Below are positions 42,680 through 53,004 of a stretch of 64,000 nucleotides of DNA, piece by piece. Below the pieces are notes generated by a model. It did no database searches. It saw only the letters and a program-made list of their open reading frames with translations, and had not been told where the DNA came from. Location of the stretch: the NCBI RefSeq assembly GCF_001766675.1, contig NZ_MJLT01000012.1:327286-391285 (forward strand), in the 5' to 3' direction. Every line of letters starts with the position of its first letter. Position 1 is the first letter of the stretch. Origin of the DNA: Arthrobacter sp. SW1. GTDB lineage: Bacteria > Actinomycetota > Actinomycetes > Actinomycetales > Micrococcaceae. The position numbers and the translations under genes were made by a program.

Positions 42680-43356
42680 GCAGGATTCTCATTGTGGAGG
42701 ACGAGGAGTCCTTCAGCGATCCCTTGTCCTATCTGCTGGGCAAGGAAGGCTTTGACGTCCAGGTGGTGGACAACGGCAGCGACGCCCTGGTGGAGTTCGA
42801 CCGCAACGGAGCCGACCTGGTGCTCCTGGACCTCCAGCTTCCCGGCACTCCGGGAACCGAGGTGTGCCGGCAGCTGCGCCAGCGCTCCGGTGTCCCGGTG
42901 ATCATGCTGACGGCCAAGGACTCGGAGATCGACAAGGTGGTGGGCCTTGAGCTCGGCGCCGACGACTACGTCACCAAGCCCTACTCCTCCCGTGAGCTCG
43001 TGGCACGCGTCCGCGCGGTCCTCCGCCGCCAGGGCGAACCCGAAGAACTCATCACCTCCACCGTTCAGGCCGGCCCCGTGCGCATGGACATCGAACGGCA
43101 CGTGGTCAGCGTCAACGGTGAACAGGTGGCCCTGCCCCTGAAGGAGTTCGAGCTCCTGGAGATGCTCCTGCGCAACTCGGGCCGGGTGCTCACCCGCGGC
43201 CAGCTGATCGACCGTGTGTGGGGCTCCGACTACGTGGGGGACACCAAGACCCTCGATGTCCATGTGAAGCGCCTCCGCGGCAAGATCGAACCTGATCCTT
43301 CGGCGCCGCGCTACCTGGTCACCGTGCGCGGCCTCGGCTACAAGTTCGAGCCGTAA
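42676..43356 (+). CDS. regX3: Response regulator RegX3 (PhoB/OmpR family)
   Basis: 226 residues. Receiver domain with acidic pocket EDEE (9-12), phosphorylated aspartate 52 (LLDLQLPG), threonine in MLTAKDS and lysine in VTKPYSS; then a winged-helix DNA-binding domain (about 130-225) with KEFELLEMLLRNSG and LDVHVKRLRGKIEPDP. It binds PHO boxes. The start is TTG at 42676 inside the senX3 end (TTGA), an uncommon start that makes translation depend on the kinase gene. It ends at a terminator at 43412. Confidence 0.95.
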   Translation: MSRILIVEDEESFSDPLSYLLGKEGFDVQVVDNGSDALVEFDRNGADLVLLDLQLPGTPGTEVCRQLRQRSGVPVIMLTAKDSEIDKVVGLELGADDYVTKPYSSRELVARVRAVLRRQGEPEELITSTVQAGPVRMDIERHVVSVNGEQVALPLKEFELLEMLLRNSGRVLTRGQLIDRVWGSDYVGDTKTLDVHVKRLRGKIEPDPSAPRYLVTVRGLGYKFEP

Positions 43357-43411
43357 GCCGCTTCGCTCGCCCCGGTTGGCATGAGCCGCGGATACAAGCG
43401 ACGGATACGCA

Positions 43412-43445
43412 AAAGGAGGGGCTCCCCGCGGGGAGCCCCTCCTTT
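43412..43445. terminator. Bidirectional terminator, 16-bp perfect stem
   Basis: AAAGGAGGGGCTCCCC (43412-43427) pairs with GGGGAGCCCCTCCTTT (43430-43445) over a 2-base spacer between the convergent regX3 and lpqE-like genes. T and A runs lie at the two feet. Confidence 0.88.
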
Positions 43446-43476
43446 GTGCTTTGGCAGCTTGTGCTTTGCCCGGACC

Positions 43477-44133
43477 TTAGTGGCCGGACTCGCTCGGCGT
43501 TGCCGAGGGTTCTGCGCCGTGCGACTCTTCGGTACCGTGCGATTCCTCGGTGCCGTGGCTTTCTTCGGTGCCGTGCGATTCCTCGGTGCCGTGGCCTTCG
43601 CCCTCGTGGGCGCTTTCGGTGGAGCTCGGGGTCGGCGACGGGGTGGCGCCTTCAGGCAGGTACTTGGTGTATTCCACCAGCGAACCGTCCAGGACCGGAA
43701 CCTGCAGCTTTGCGGAGTCCGAACCGGCGGAGATGGAAACAGTCACCAGGGAGCCCGGGTTGCCGCCGGTGGTGCTCAGGATGGCGGAGTCGCTTTCCTC
43801 GTTGAGGTAGGTCTCGGCACTGGCCTTCACCGGGATGCTGGTCTGGGCGCCGTTGGCACCGTCGATCACCAGGGTGGCGTCGGAGGAGGACTGGTTGAAC
43901 ACGGCGCCGATGACGCGGCCCTTCTTGTCTGCGCCGGTGGAGACAATGGCGATGTTACGCAGTTCCAGCGAACCGAGGTCTGCTTTGACTCCGTCAGAGG
44001 CTGCGTACTGGTGGCTGGTCTGCTGGGCGTTGATGTAGCCGCAGCCGGTCACGGACAGAAGGCCGGCACCGATGGCCACAGCCGCCATGGCCAGCTTGCC
44101 GCGCTGGACACGGTTCATCGCAGGATTGCGCAC
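43477..44133 (-). CDS. LpqE-like lipoprotein with histidine-rich repeats
   Basis: 218 residues. A signal peptide with lipobox LSVTGC (cysteine near residue 31) anchors it outside. The mature domain (ASDGVKADLGSLELRNIAIV to about 170) resembles mycobacterial LpqE, whose gene is also next to carD. The C-terminus is a low-complexity tail with five SHGTEE-like hexamer units (nucleotides about 43510-43605). The repeat carries histidine and glutamate and could bind metal. The start is the GTG at 44133, 8 bases after AGGAG; an ATG at 44118 is a weaker alternative. The function of LpqE is unknown. Confidence 0.82.
   Translation of the reverse strand: MRNPAMNRVQRGKLAMAAVAIGAGLLSVTGCGYINAQQTSHQYAASDGVKADLGSLELRNIAIVSTGADKKGRVIGAVFNQSSSDATLVIDGANGAQTSIPVKASAETYLNEESDSAILSTTGGNPGSLVTVSISAGSDSAKLQVPVLDGSLVEYTKYLPEGATPSPTPSSTESAHEGEGHGTEESHGTEESHGTEESHGTEESHGAEPSATPSESGH
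43510..43606 (-). repeat. 18-bp tandem repeats coding the His/Glu tail of the LpqE-like protein
   Basis: The unit GTGCCGTGCGATTCCTCG, reading SHGTEE-type hexamers on the minus strand, recurs about five times in register with small silent changes. Such arrays change length by slippage, so the tail length may differ between strains. Confidence 0.8.
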
Positions 44134-44414
44134 GACACGTACTCCTCTAAGAGTGAATGGGACACTTTTTCAGGCATAGCCTATCGGCAAACCATGTAAA
44201 ACAAGGATTCCTGTACGGAATGTGGCCGGCGCCCCGCGGTCCCGGCAGCGCCGCGCCGAGGCAGTCACATGCACTTTTGGGGACATTCGTCAAGAGGGTT
44301 CGCTGCGGGCCAATTGCCCCACTTCCGCGTGATTCCGGGCTTCCAGGCCGATGCCCGGGCCAGTCGTATGCCTTAAACGTGATAAACTAGTCTGCGGGAA
44401 AGGGGAAAGTCCAC
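44134..44414. other. Divergent promoter region between lpqE-like gene and carD
   Basis: This 281-base region has no coding frame. A GATAAACTAG stretch at 44381-44390, about 25-35 bases before the carD ATG, is the best -10-like element; I see no clear -35. A GAAAGGGGAAAG ribosome site precedes carD at 44398-44409. Nothing else was recognised. Confidence 0.35.
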
Positions 44415-44897
44415 ATGGTTTTTGAGGTCGGCGAGACAGTAGTTTACCCTCACCACGGTGCAGCGAAGATTGAGGAAATCAAGATGCGCACCATCAAGGG
44501 CGAAGAGAAGATGTATCTCAAGCTCAAGGTGGCTCAGGGTGATCTGACCATTGAAGTTCCAGCAGAGAACGTTGACCTTGTTGGGGTTCGTGACGTGGTG
44601 GGCAAGGAAGGCCTGGAGCACGTTTTCGACGTCCTCCGCGCCGAGTTCACCGAAGAACCCACCAACTGGTCGCGTCGTTACAAGGCAAACCTGGAGAAGC
44701 TTGCTTCCGGTGACGTCATCAAGGTTGCAGAGGTTGTCCGCGACCTGTGGCGCCGGGATCACGACCGCGGCCTCTCCGCGGGCGAGAAGCGGATGCTGGC
44801 CAAGGCCCGCCAGATTCTGATTTCAGAACTGGCCTTGGCGGAAAAGACCGACGAAGAGAAGGCAGCAAGCGTTCTCGACGAGGTCCTGGCTTCCTGA
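44415..44897 (+). CDS. carD: CarD-family RNA polymerase-binding transcription factor
   Basis: 160 residues. The N-terminal Tudor-like RNA polymerase interaction domain (about 1-55, [21 protein letters not shown]) binds the beta lobe; the C-terminal helical domain (about 65-150) contains the [14 protein letters not shown] segment with the tryptophan that stabilises the open promoter complex. CarD stimulates rRNA and housekeeping promoters. It heads the conserved carD-ispD-ispF-cysS group but has its own terminator at 44904. The ATG has a GAAAGGGG site. Confidence 0.95.
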   Translation: MVFEVGETVVYPHHGAAKIEEIKMRTIKGEEKMYLKLKVAQGDLTIEVPAENVDLVGVRDVVGKEGLEHVFDVLRAEFTEEPTNWSRRYKANLEKLASGDVIKVAEVVRDLWRRDHDRGLSAGEKRMLAKARQILISELALAEKTDEEKAASVLDEVLAS

Positions 44898-44903
44898 GAA
44901 TTG

Positions 44904-44937
44904 AACCCCGGCAGCACCGAACGGTGCGGCCGGGGTT
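44904..44937 (+). terminator. Terminator of carD
   Basis: AACCCCGGC (44904-44912) pairs with GCCGGGGTT (44929-44937), with an inner GCACCG/CGGTGC stem, followed by TCTTTTGC. A standard factor-independent terminator; ispD begins 60 bases later. Confidence 0.88.
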
Positions 44938-44996
44938 TCTTTTGCCCACTCGCTGAACCCGCTCGCGGAGCCTGTCCGCTCACGTAGGCTTGGCGC

Positions 44997-45779
44997 ATGA
45001 GTACACCATCCCCGGCGGGGGCGACCGCCGTCGTCGTCGTGGCAGCCGGCTCCGGCCAGCGCCTCGGTTACGGCATGCCCAAAGCGAGAGTGCCCCTCGG
45101 CGGGGAAACAATCCTGACCCACGCGCTGCGTGGCGTGGCCGCGGCCGGCATCGCCCGGCAGGTCTGCGTGGCCGTCCCGGAAGGGGACAGCGAATTGCGC
45201 GCGTTGTGCGAGGAGTTCGCGGCGGAGAACGGTCCGGACGGCCCGCTGCTGAGCGTCGTCGACGGCGGCGCCACCCGCTCGGAATCGGTGCGGGCAGCGC
45301 TGGAAGCCGTCCTCGAGGGGACCCGGTGGGTCCTGGTCCACGACGCCGCCCGCGCGCTGACCCCGGACCGCGTGTTCCACCGGGTGGCGGACGCCTTGGC
45401 GGCCGGGGCAAAGGCCGTCATCCCGGCGATGCCGGTCGTCGATACGGTCAAGACCGTCGTCGCGAGCGAAGGCGGGGACGCTGAAATCGCTCCGGAACTG
45501 GTCACCGGAACGGCGCCCCGCGAAGAACTGCGCGCGGTCCAGACCCCCCAGGGCTTCGATCTTGAAACCCTGCTGCAGGCCCACGATTCGGCCGCTTCCT
45601 CCGGCGACGGCCACGCTGCCGCCATCACGGATGACGCCATGCTGGTCGAGCTCCTCGGAACGCCGGTGCACGTGGTGAAGGGCGCCAGCCAGTCGCTCAA
45701 GATCACCACTCCGCTGGACCTGATCATCGCCGAAGGCCTCCTCGAAGGCCCGCTTGGAATGCGTTGGGTGGAGGGCTGA
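44997..45779 (+). CDS. ispD: 2-C-methyl-D-erythritol 4-phosphate cytidylyltransferase
   Basis: 260 residues. Third step of the MEP isoprenoid route: joins MEP to CTP. The nucleotide-binding [15 protein letters not shown] at about 14-28 and the VHDAARAL loop near 116 are present, as is the substrate segment [14 protein letters not shown]. The stop TGA shares a base with the ispF ATG (TGATG), so the two are coupled. The region downstream of carD is typical for actinobacteria. Confidence 0.95.
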   Translation: MSTPSPAGATAVVVVAAGSGQRLGYGMPKARVPLGGETILTHALRGVAAAGIARQVCVAVPEGDSELRALCEEFAAENGPDGPLLSVVDGGATRSESVRAALEAVLEGTRWVLVHDAARALTPDRVFHRVADALAAGAKAVIPAMPVVDTVKTVVASEGGDAEIAPELVTGTAPREELRAVQTPQGFDLETLLQAHDSAASSGDGHAAAITDDAMLVELLGTPVHVVKGASQSLKITTPLDLIIAEGLLEGPLGMRWVEG

Positions 45780-46306
45780 TGGTGTACGAACCGATCCTGC
45801 CGCGCACCGGAGTCGGCGTGGACGTGCACGCTTACGCTGCCGACGACGACCCGCAGCCCCTGTGGCTGGGCGGCCTCTTCTGGGAGGGCGAACGCGGGCT
45901 GTCCGGACATTCCGACGGCGATTGCGTCGCCCACGCGGCGGCCGACGCCCTCTTCTCGGCCTGCGGCATCGGCGATCTCGGCACGCACTTCGGCACGGAC
46001 CGGCCCGAATACGCGGGCGCTTCCGGCACCACGCTGCTCAGCGAGGCTGCGCGGATCGTGCGTGAGGCCGGATTCGAGATCGGCAACATCGCGGTCCAGT
46101 TCGTCGCCAACCGCCCCAAGTTCGGACCGCGGCGCGAGGAATCCCAGCGGGTGCTCAGCGAGGCCGCAGGCGCCCCTGTCAGCGTCAGCGCCACCACCAG
46201 CGACGGCCTCGGCTTCACGGGCCGCGGCGAGGGCATTTCCGCCGTGGCCACCGCACTGGTCTATCCGGTAGCCGGGCGCCCCTCGGCAGACTCTCCCATC
46301 GGATAA
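45779..46306 (+). CDS. ispF: 2-C-methyl-D-erythritol 2,4-cyclodiphosphate synthase
   Basis: 175 residues, next MEP-pathway step but one after IspD. The metal ligands appear as GVDVHAY (D and H) and the histidine in [24 protein letters not shown] and the late [14 protein letters not shown] segment complete the site. It acts as a trimer. The start at 45779 overlaps the ispD stop; an ATG 15 bases upstream is inside ispD and not needed. CysS begins 9 bases downstream. Confidence 0.95.
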   Translation: MVYEPILPRTGVGVDVHAYAADDDPQPLWLGGLFWEGERGLSGHSDGDCVAHAAADALFSACGIGDLGTHFGTDRPEYAGASGTTLLSEAARIVREAGFEIGNIAVQFVANRPKFGPRREESQRVLSEAAGAPVSVSATTSDGLGFTGRGEGISAVATALVYPVAGRPSADSPIG

Positions 46307-46315
46307 TCTGGAGCG

Positions 46316-47773
46316 GTGACCCTGCGCTTTTACGACACCGCCTCCGCCGAAGTCCGCGACTTCGTTCCCCTCGAAGCCGGAAAGGCCAGCGTCTACTACT
46401 GCGGTGCCACGGTGCAGGGCATGCCGCACGTGGGCCATGTCCGCTCGGCCATCGCCTTCGACCAGCTGACCCGCTGGCTCGAATACCGGGGTCTGCGCGT
46501 CACCGTGGTCCGCAACGTCACGGACATCGACGACAAGATCCTTGCCAAGTCCGCCGACTCCTTCGGCCCGGACTTCGAATACGGCCCGGATACGGTCCGC
46601 GAAGAGGAGTGGTGGGCCTTGGCCTACCGCTACGAGCAGGAATTCGAGAAGGCCTACGAAACGCTCGGCGTGCAGCGGCCCACCTACGAACCCCGCGCCA
46701 CGGGCCACATCCCGGAAATGCATGCGCTCATCCAGCGGCTCATCGACCGCGGCCACGCCTATCCGGCCTTGGACGATTCCGGCGACGTGTACTTCGACGT
46801 CCGGTCCTGGGACAAGTACGGCTCCCTGACCCGCCAAAAGATCGACGACATGCAGGCGGCCCCCGACGCCGACCCGCGCGGCAAGAAGGACCCTCGGGAC
46901 TTTGCGCTGTGGAAGGGACACAAGGCAGGGGACCCGGAAACCGCCAGCTGGGCTTCGCCGTGGGGTGCGGGCCGCCCCGGCTGGCACCTTGAATGCTCCG
47001 CAATGGTCACCAAATACCTTGGCGCCCGCTTCGACATCCACGGCGGCGGCCTGGACCTGCGCTTCCCGCACCACGAAAACGAAATGGCCCAGTCCCAGGC
47101 GGCAGGGGACGGCTTCGCGAATTTCTGGATGCACAACGGCATGGTCACCTATGAGGGTGAAAAGATGTCGAAGTCCATTGGCAACACCATCAGCCCCGCC
47201 GAGATGCTGGAGATCGCCTCGCCGCGCGTCGTCCGCTACTACCTCGGCCAGGCGCATTACCGCTCGGTCCTCGACTACCGGCCGACGTCCCTGCAGGAGG
47301 CGGCCGCCGCCGTCGAACGCATTGACGGCTTCATCGGCCGCGCCGTCCGAGCGCTGTCCTCCGTGAACGGAACGCTCCACACCGCTAGCCACGGCACCGT
47401 GCCGGAAGCCTTCGAAGCCGCGATGGACGATGACCTTAACGTGCCCCAGGCCCTCGCCGTGCTGCACGACACTGTCCGTGCGGGCAACGCGGCCCTGAGC
47501 TCCGGGGACCTCGACGCCGCCCGCCAGGCCCTGGTTTCCGTGACGGACATGCTCCGGGTCCTCGGCATCAGCGACGCCGCGGCCCCGGCCCGCGACGACC
47601 ACGCCAACGACGCCCTCGCCGTCCTGGTCGAGTCGCAGCTGGAAGCGCGGGCCAAAGCGCGTGCCAGCAAGGACTGGGCCGCATCCGACGCCATCCGGGA
47701 CACCCTCGCAGCGGCGGGAATCGTCGTCGAGGACGGTGCCGAGGGCGCCAGCTGGAGCCTCAAGCGCGACTGA
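46316..47773 (+). CDS. cysS: Cysteinyl-tRNA synthetase
   Basis: 485 residues, class I. The HIGH-type motif is [13 protein letters not shown] near residue 38, preceded by the zinc ligand cysteine YYCGATVQG; other zinc ligands follow in the LECSAM and HHENEMAQ segments. KMSKS is KMSKSIGN near 283. A C-terminal DALR-like domain follows. It charges tRNA-Cys. The GTG start is 9 bases after ispF. The next gene, rlmB, begins after a 104-base gap with a small hairpin. Confidence 0.95.
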   Translation: MTLRFYDTASAEVRDFVPLEAGKASVYYCGATVQGMPHVGHVRSAIAFDQLTRWLEYRGLRVTVVRNVTDIDDKILAKSADSFGPDFEYGPDTVREEEWWALAYRYEQEFEKAYETLGVQRPTYEPRATGHIPEMHALIQRLIDRGHAYPALDDSGDVYFDVRSWDKYGSLTRQKIDDMQAAPDADPRGKKDPRDFALWKGHKAGDPETASWASPWGAGRPGWHLECSAMVTKYLGARFDIHGGGLDLRFPHHENEMAQSQAAGDGFANFWMHNGMVTYEGEKMSKSIGNTISPAEMLEIASPRVVRYYLGQAHYRSVLDYRPTSLQEAAAAVERIDGFIGRAVRALSSVNGTLHTASHGTVPEAFEAAMDDDLNVPQALAVLHDTVRAGNAALSSGDLDAARQALVSVTDMLRVLGISDAAAPARDDHANDALAVLVESQLEARAKARASKDWAASDAIRDTLAAAGIVVEDGAEGASWSLKRD

Positions 47774-47802
47774 TCCGCGGCTGGCGGCCCCGCGCCACCG
47801 GG

Positions 47803-47825
47803 CCCCTGCAGCCGAATTGCAGGGG
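47803..47825. terminator. Possible weak terminator between cysS and rlmB
   Basis: CCCCTGCA (47803-47810) pairs with TGCAGGGG (47818-47825) over a 7-base loop; no T-tract follows. It may end cysS partly or shape the rlmB leader. A GTCTGCAGAC palindrome lies just after it. Confidence 0.35.
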
Positions 47826-47877
47826 TCCACTAGACTTGTCTGCAGACTCATCAATTCAAACAAGGGTGGAAACAACC

Positions 47878-48864
47878 ATGGCCAACAACGGTCGCCGGGC
47901 GGTCAAGAAGAAGAAAGGCCCCTCCGTCGGAACCGGCGGCCACGGTCGGAAGGCGCTGGAAGGCAAGGGCCCCACGCCCAAGGCCGAGGACCGCGTTTAC
48001 CACAAGGCGTACAAGAACAAGCAGCTTGCCGAGCGCTCCGCTGCCAAGCGTGCCACCGCACGCCCGGGCCAGGGTGCCCGCTCCGGCCCCAAGGGCCGCG
48101 CCACCGAAGAGGTCGTCACCGGCCGCAACTCCGTGGTCGAGGCACTGCGCGCCGGCATCCCCGCCAAGGCACTGCACGTAGCCATCCGCATTGACATGGA
48201 CGAACGCGTCCGTGAATCCCTCAAGCTCGCCGCCGAACGCGGCATCCCGCTGATGGAAACCGGCAAGCCCGAACTCGACCGGATGACCGACGACGCCGTC
48301 CACCAGGGCCTCGTGCTGCAGATCCCGCCGTACGAATACGAGGACGCCTACGACCTCGCCGAGGAAACCATCACCAAGTGGAAGAAGGGGCACATCGGCA
48401 ACGCCCCGCTCTTCGTTGCGCTGGACGGCATCACCGATCCCCGCAACCTCGGTGCGATCATTCGCTCCGTTTCCGCCTTCAGCGGCCACGGCGTGATCGT
48501 CCCCGAACGCCGCTCCGTCGGCGTCACCGCCTCCGCCTGGAAGACCAGCGCCGGTGCCGCAGTCCGCGTGCCCGTCGCCCGCGCGTCGAACCTCAACAAC
48601 ACGCTCAAGCAGTACAAGGAGATGGGCATCTACGTGCTGGGGCTCGACGGCGGCGGCGACGTCTCCCTGCCGGACCTCACCCTGGCAACGGAACCCGTCT
48701 GCATCGTGGTCGGTTCCGAAGGCAAGGGCCTCAGCCGCCTCGTCCGCGAAAACTGCGACCAGATCGTCTCCATCCCGATCGACTCGGCCATGGAATCGCT
48801 GAATGCCTCCATGGCGGTGGGCATCTCCCTGTACGAAGTCTCGCGGCAGCGGGCGGCTCAGTAA
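47878..48864 (+). CDS. rlmB: 23S rRNA (guanosine-2'-O-)-methyltransferase, TrmH/RlmB family
   Basis: 328 residues. A basic, disordered N-terminus of about 75 residues precedes the substrate-binding domain (VVTGRNSVVEALRAG) and the SpoU/TrmH knotted methyltransferase domain with its three motifs: ALDGITDPRNLGAIIRS, VVGSEGKGLSRLVRENC and SLNASMAVGISLYE. It methylates a ribose in 23S rRNA using SAM. The ATG at 47878 sits after AAGGGTGGAA. It follows cysS as in many bacteria. A hairpin terminator follows at 48987. Confidence 0.93.
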   Translation: MANNGRRAVKKKKGPSVGTGGHGRKALEGKGPTPKAEDRVYHKAYKNKQLAERSAAKRATARPGQGARSGPKGRATEEVVTGRNSVVEALRAGIPAKALHVAIRIDMDERVRESLKLAAERGIPLMETGKPELDRMTDDAVHQGLVLQIPPYEYEDAYDLAEETITKWKKGHIGNAPLFVALDGITDPRNLGAIIRSVSAFSGHGVIVPERRSVGVTASAWKTSAGAAVRVPVARASNLNNTLKQYKEMGIYVLGLDGGGDVSLPDLTLATEPVCIVVGSEGKGLSRLVRENCDQIVSIPIDSAMESLNASMAVGISLYEVSRQRAAQ

Positions 48865-48986
48865 GCCTCCTCCCGGCTGGGTTGGTGGCGGCGCAACCGC
48901 CATCCTCCGCGTGGCTCCTTCGTCGCTTTGACGCACGCTTCCGGATGCCGGCCGCACTGCATCCAGCACACCTTTTCGTACTAGCA

Positions 48987-49032
48987 GCAACGCTCCCTTC
49001 ACTCTTCGTGCAGGGAGCATTGCTGTTTTTGT
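48987..49032. terminator. Terminator between rlmB and the nitrilase gene
   Basis: AGCAACGCTCCCT (48987-48999) pairs with AGGGAGCATTGCT (49013-49025) using one G-U pair; a GTTTTTGTTGTT run follows. The flanking genes converge. Confidence 0.88.
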
Positions 49033-49034
49033 TG

Positions 49035-49847
49035 TTAAAGGGCGCGGCGGTTGGCCAGGACCGGGAGTTTGGTTCTGGCTTCTTCCACTGTTGCGGGGTC
49101 GAGGTCGGCGAAGAGGAGGCCCGGGGCGCCGTCGAGGGATTCGAGGACCTCGCCGAACGGCGAGACCACCATGGAATGCCCGACGCCGGTCGGCGCCGCC
49201 CCTTTCGGCTCGACGCCCTGCGTGGCCGGGTCGCCCTGCCCGCAGGCCAGCACAAAGGTGGTGGTGTCCACCGCCCGGGCACGGGCCAGGAGCTCCCACT
49301 GGGACACTTTGCCGGGCCCGGCGCCCCACGACGCACAGACAATGTTGGCCACGGCCCCGCGCGCGGCGTTGGCTGTGAACAAGGCCGGGAAACGGATGTC
49401 GTAGCAGGTGGCCAGGCCGAAGGTGAGGCCGCCGGCGTCGAACGTCACCGGGCCGGTGCCGGGATCCACGGTGTCCGACTCCGCAAAACCAAACGCGTCG
49501 AACAGGTGGATCTTGTCGTAGCTCGCCTCGACGCCCGGTCCGGTGGCCAGGAGGGTGTTGCGGACCTTGCCGTTGCTGCTGCCGTCCGCGGCGCGGCCGG
49601 GTGTGAACATGCCCGCCACAATGACGATCCCCAGCTCCGCGGCGATCCGGCGCACCGCGGCCGCCCAGGGGCCGTCAACATCCTCCGCGATGTCGGTGAG
49701 CGAGTTCCCGAAGGCCCGCATGGTCGCTTCCGGGAACACCACCAGTGCCGCCCCGCCGTCCTTGGCTTGCCGGGCATGGTCTTCGAGCTGTTCCAGGTTG
49801 GCCGCGAGGTCGCGGCCGGTGATGATCTGAGCGAGCGCAATGCGCAT
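49035..49847 (-). CDS. Carbon-nitrogen hydrolase (nitrilase superfamily)
   Basis: 270 residues. The catalytic triad is visible: glutamate 40 in VVFPEATM, lysine in SYDKIHLFD and cysteine in LATCYDIRFPALF. It hydrolyses an amide or nitrile; related actinobacterial members include omega-amidase-like and deaminated-glutathione amidase-like proteins, and DKIHLFD is typical of the latter (Nit1) group. The start ATG at 49847 has GGAGG 5 bases ahead; an in-frame GTG/ATG at 49871 is less likely. The substrate is unproven. It diverges from glgX. Confidence 0.9.
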   Translation of the reverse strand: MRIALAQIITGRDLAANLEQLEDHARQAKDGGAALVVFPEATMRAFGNSLTDIAEDVDGPWAAAVRRIAAELGIVIVAGMFTPGRAADGSSNGKVRNTLLATGPGVEASYDKIHLFDAFGFAESDTVDPGTGPVTFDAGGLTFGLATCYDIRFPALFTANAARGAVANIVCASWGAGPGKVSQWELLARARAVDTTTFVLACGQGDPATQGVEPKGAAPTGVGHSMVVSPFGEVLESLDGAPGLLFADLDPATVEEARTKLPVLANRRAL

Positions 49848-49970
49848 GGGCACCTCCAGTGAGCGGGACATGTCCAGTATGCCGGGCTGCGGGGAACGGA
49901 CGGAATCCGCAACAGAACGGCGGATTCATACGGCTTTTACGGGCGGGGGCTAAGCTTTGAGGCGATGGTT

Positions 49971-52070
<2,100 letters not shown>

Positions 52071-52092
52071 GCCGCCCGGAAGGAAGGAATCC

Positions 52093-52563
52093 ATGGGCGG
52101 AATGCGCCTGAAGGGCTTCCTGGCCATCGCCGGCCTGGCGGTCGCCGTCGTCGTTCTCCTGCTGACGGGGCTGAATCCCGGAGGTGGCGGAAACGCCGTC
52201 AAGGAACCGGCCCCGACCCAAAGCCAGGGCAACACGCAAGCCACGGCACCCCGACAAGCGCCGGCGTCGAACCCCTCCTGCCTGCCGGAGATCAACGCCT
52301 CGCAACTGCCGGCGGAAGCCCGGCAGACCCTGGCCCTGATCGCCAAGGGCGGTCCATATCCGTATTCCCGGGACGGCGTGACCTTCGGGAACCGGGAACG
52401 GCTCCTGCCGCGGAAGCCGTCCGGTTTCTACAAGGAGTACACGGTGCGCACGCCGGGCGAATCCGACCGGGGCGCGCGGCGCATCATCGCTGGCAAGGAC
52501 GGCGGCAAGTTCTATACGCCAGACCATTACGCATCGTTCAGCTTCATCATCGAAGGGAAATAG
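52093..52563 (+). CDS. Secreted barnase-like ribonuclease
   Basis: 156 residues. A signal or anchor segment (GFLAIAGLAVAVVVLLLTGL) is followed by a proline/threonine-rich linker and a guanyl-specific ribonuclease fold from about residue 63. Catalytic residues match barnase: glutamate 115 (FYKEYTV), arginine 129 or 130 (GARRII) and histidine 145 (PDHYASF); KGGPYPYSRDG and FGNRE are also family motifs. It acts outside the membrane, probably as a toxic RNase. The immunity-like barstar gene follows 6 bases downstream. The ATG has AAGGAAGG ahead. Position in the glucan cluster is unusual. Confidence 0.9.
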   Translation: MGGMRLKGFLAIAGLAVAVVVLLLTGLNPGGGGNAVKEPAPTQSQGNTQATAPRQAPASNPSCLPEINASQLPAEARQTLALIAKGGPYPYSRDGVTFGNRERLLPRKPSGFYKEYTVRTPGESDRGARRIIAGKDGGKFYTPDHYASFSFIIEGK

Positions 52564-52569
52564 GGCGCC

Positions 52570-52929
52570 ATGAAGATCTACTCAGCGGATACGTGGACCC
52601 TGGAGGAACTCCAGGGACAGATCGCCGACGCCGGACGCCGCACCGTGCTGGTGCCGCCCGCATCCACCAAGCAGGCTGTCCTTGAAGTCTTCGGGCAGGT
52701 CCTGGACTTTCCCGAGTACTACGGGGTGAACCTGGACGCCCTTAACGACTCCCTCCACGATTTCGCGGACGGCCTGTCCGAGGACGGCGAAGCCCCGGTC
52801 ACCCTCGTGTGGCAGGTTCCCGCCGCGTACCGCACGGACCGCTCCTTCGGCGTCGTCTGCGAAATCCTGCAGGACGCCGAGGCATATTCCGGCCGGGACC
52901 TGGCCATCATCGCGGTTTTCCAGCAATAG
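52570..52929 (+). CDS. Barstar-family inhibitor of the adjacent ribonuclease
   Basis: 119 residues. The core YYGVNLDALNDSLHD matches the barstar inhibitory helix YYGENLDALWDCL: aspartates 56 and 60 correspond to the barnase-contacting D35 and D39, while the barstar tryptophan is replaced by asparagine 59. It binds and blocks the ribonuclease in the cytosol. It is encoded 6 bases after the ribonuclease, so they are cotranscribed. The last codons are followed by a 16-base duplication and then a terminator. Confidence 0.92.
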   Translation: MKIYSADTWTLEELQGQIADAGRRTVLVPPASTKQAVLEVFGQVLDFPEYYGVNLDALNDSLHDFADGLSEDGEAPVTLVWQVPAAYRTDRSFGVVCEILQDAEAYSGRDLAIIAVFQQ

Positions 52930-52946
52930 CGTTTTCCAGCAGTAGC
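52915..52946. repeat. Tandem duplication of 16 bases at the barstar stop
   Basis: GTTTTCCAGCAATAGC (52915-52930) is followed by GTTTTCCAGCAGTAGC (52931-52946), differing at one base. The first copy includes the barstar stop; the second copy repeats it in the same frame, so it does not change the protein. Confidence 0.8.
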
Positions 52947-52957
52947 GCGTTAAACGG

Positions 52958-52992
52958 AACGGGCGCCGGAGCGGAATGCTCCGGCGCCCGTT
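52958..52992. terminator. Bidirectional terminator between barstar and glgP
   Basis: AACGGGCGCCGGAGC (52958-52972) pairs with GCTCCGGCGCCCGTT (52978-52992) over a GGAAT loop, a 15-bp stem between two convergent genes, followed by TCCGT. Confidence 0.88.
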
Positions 52993-53004
52993 TCCGTATC
53001 AGCC

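Noticed and set aside
45068..47875. 935-codon frame opposite ispD-ispF-cysS
   Set aside because: It spans three well-supported genes on the other strand and lacks any family motif.
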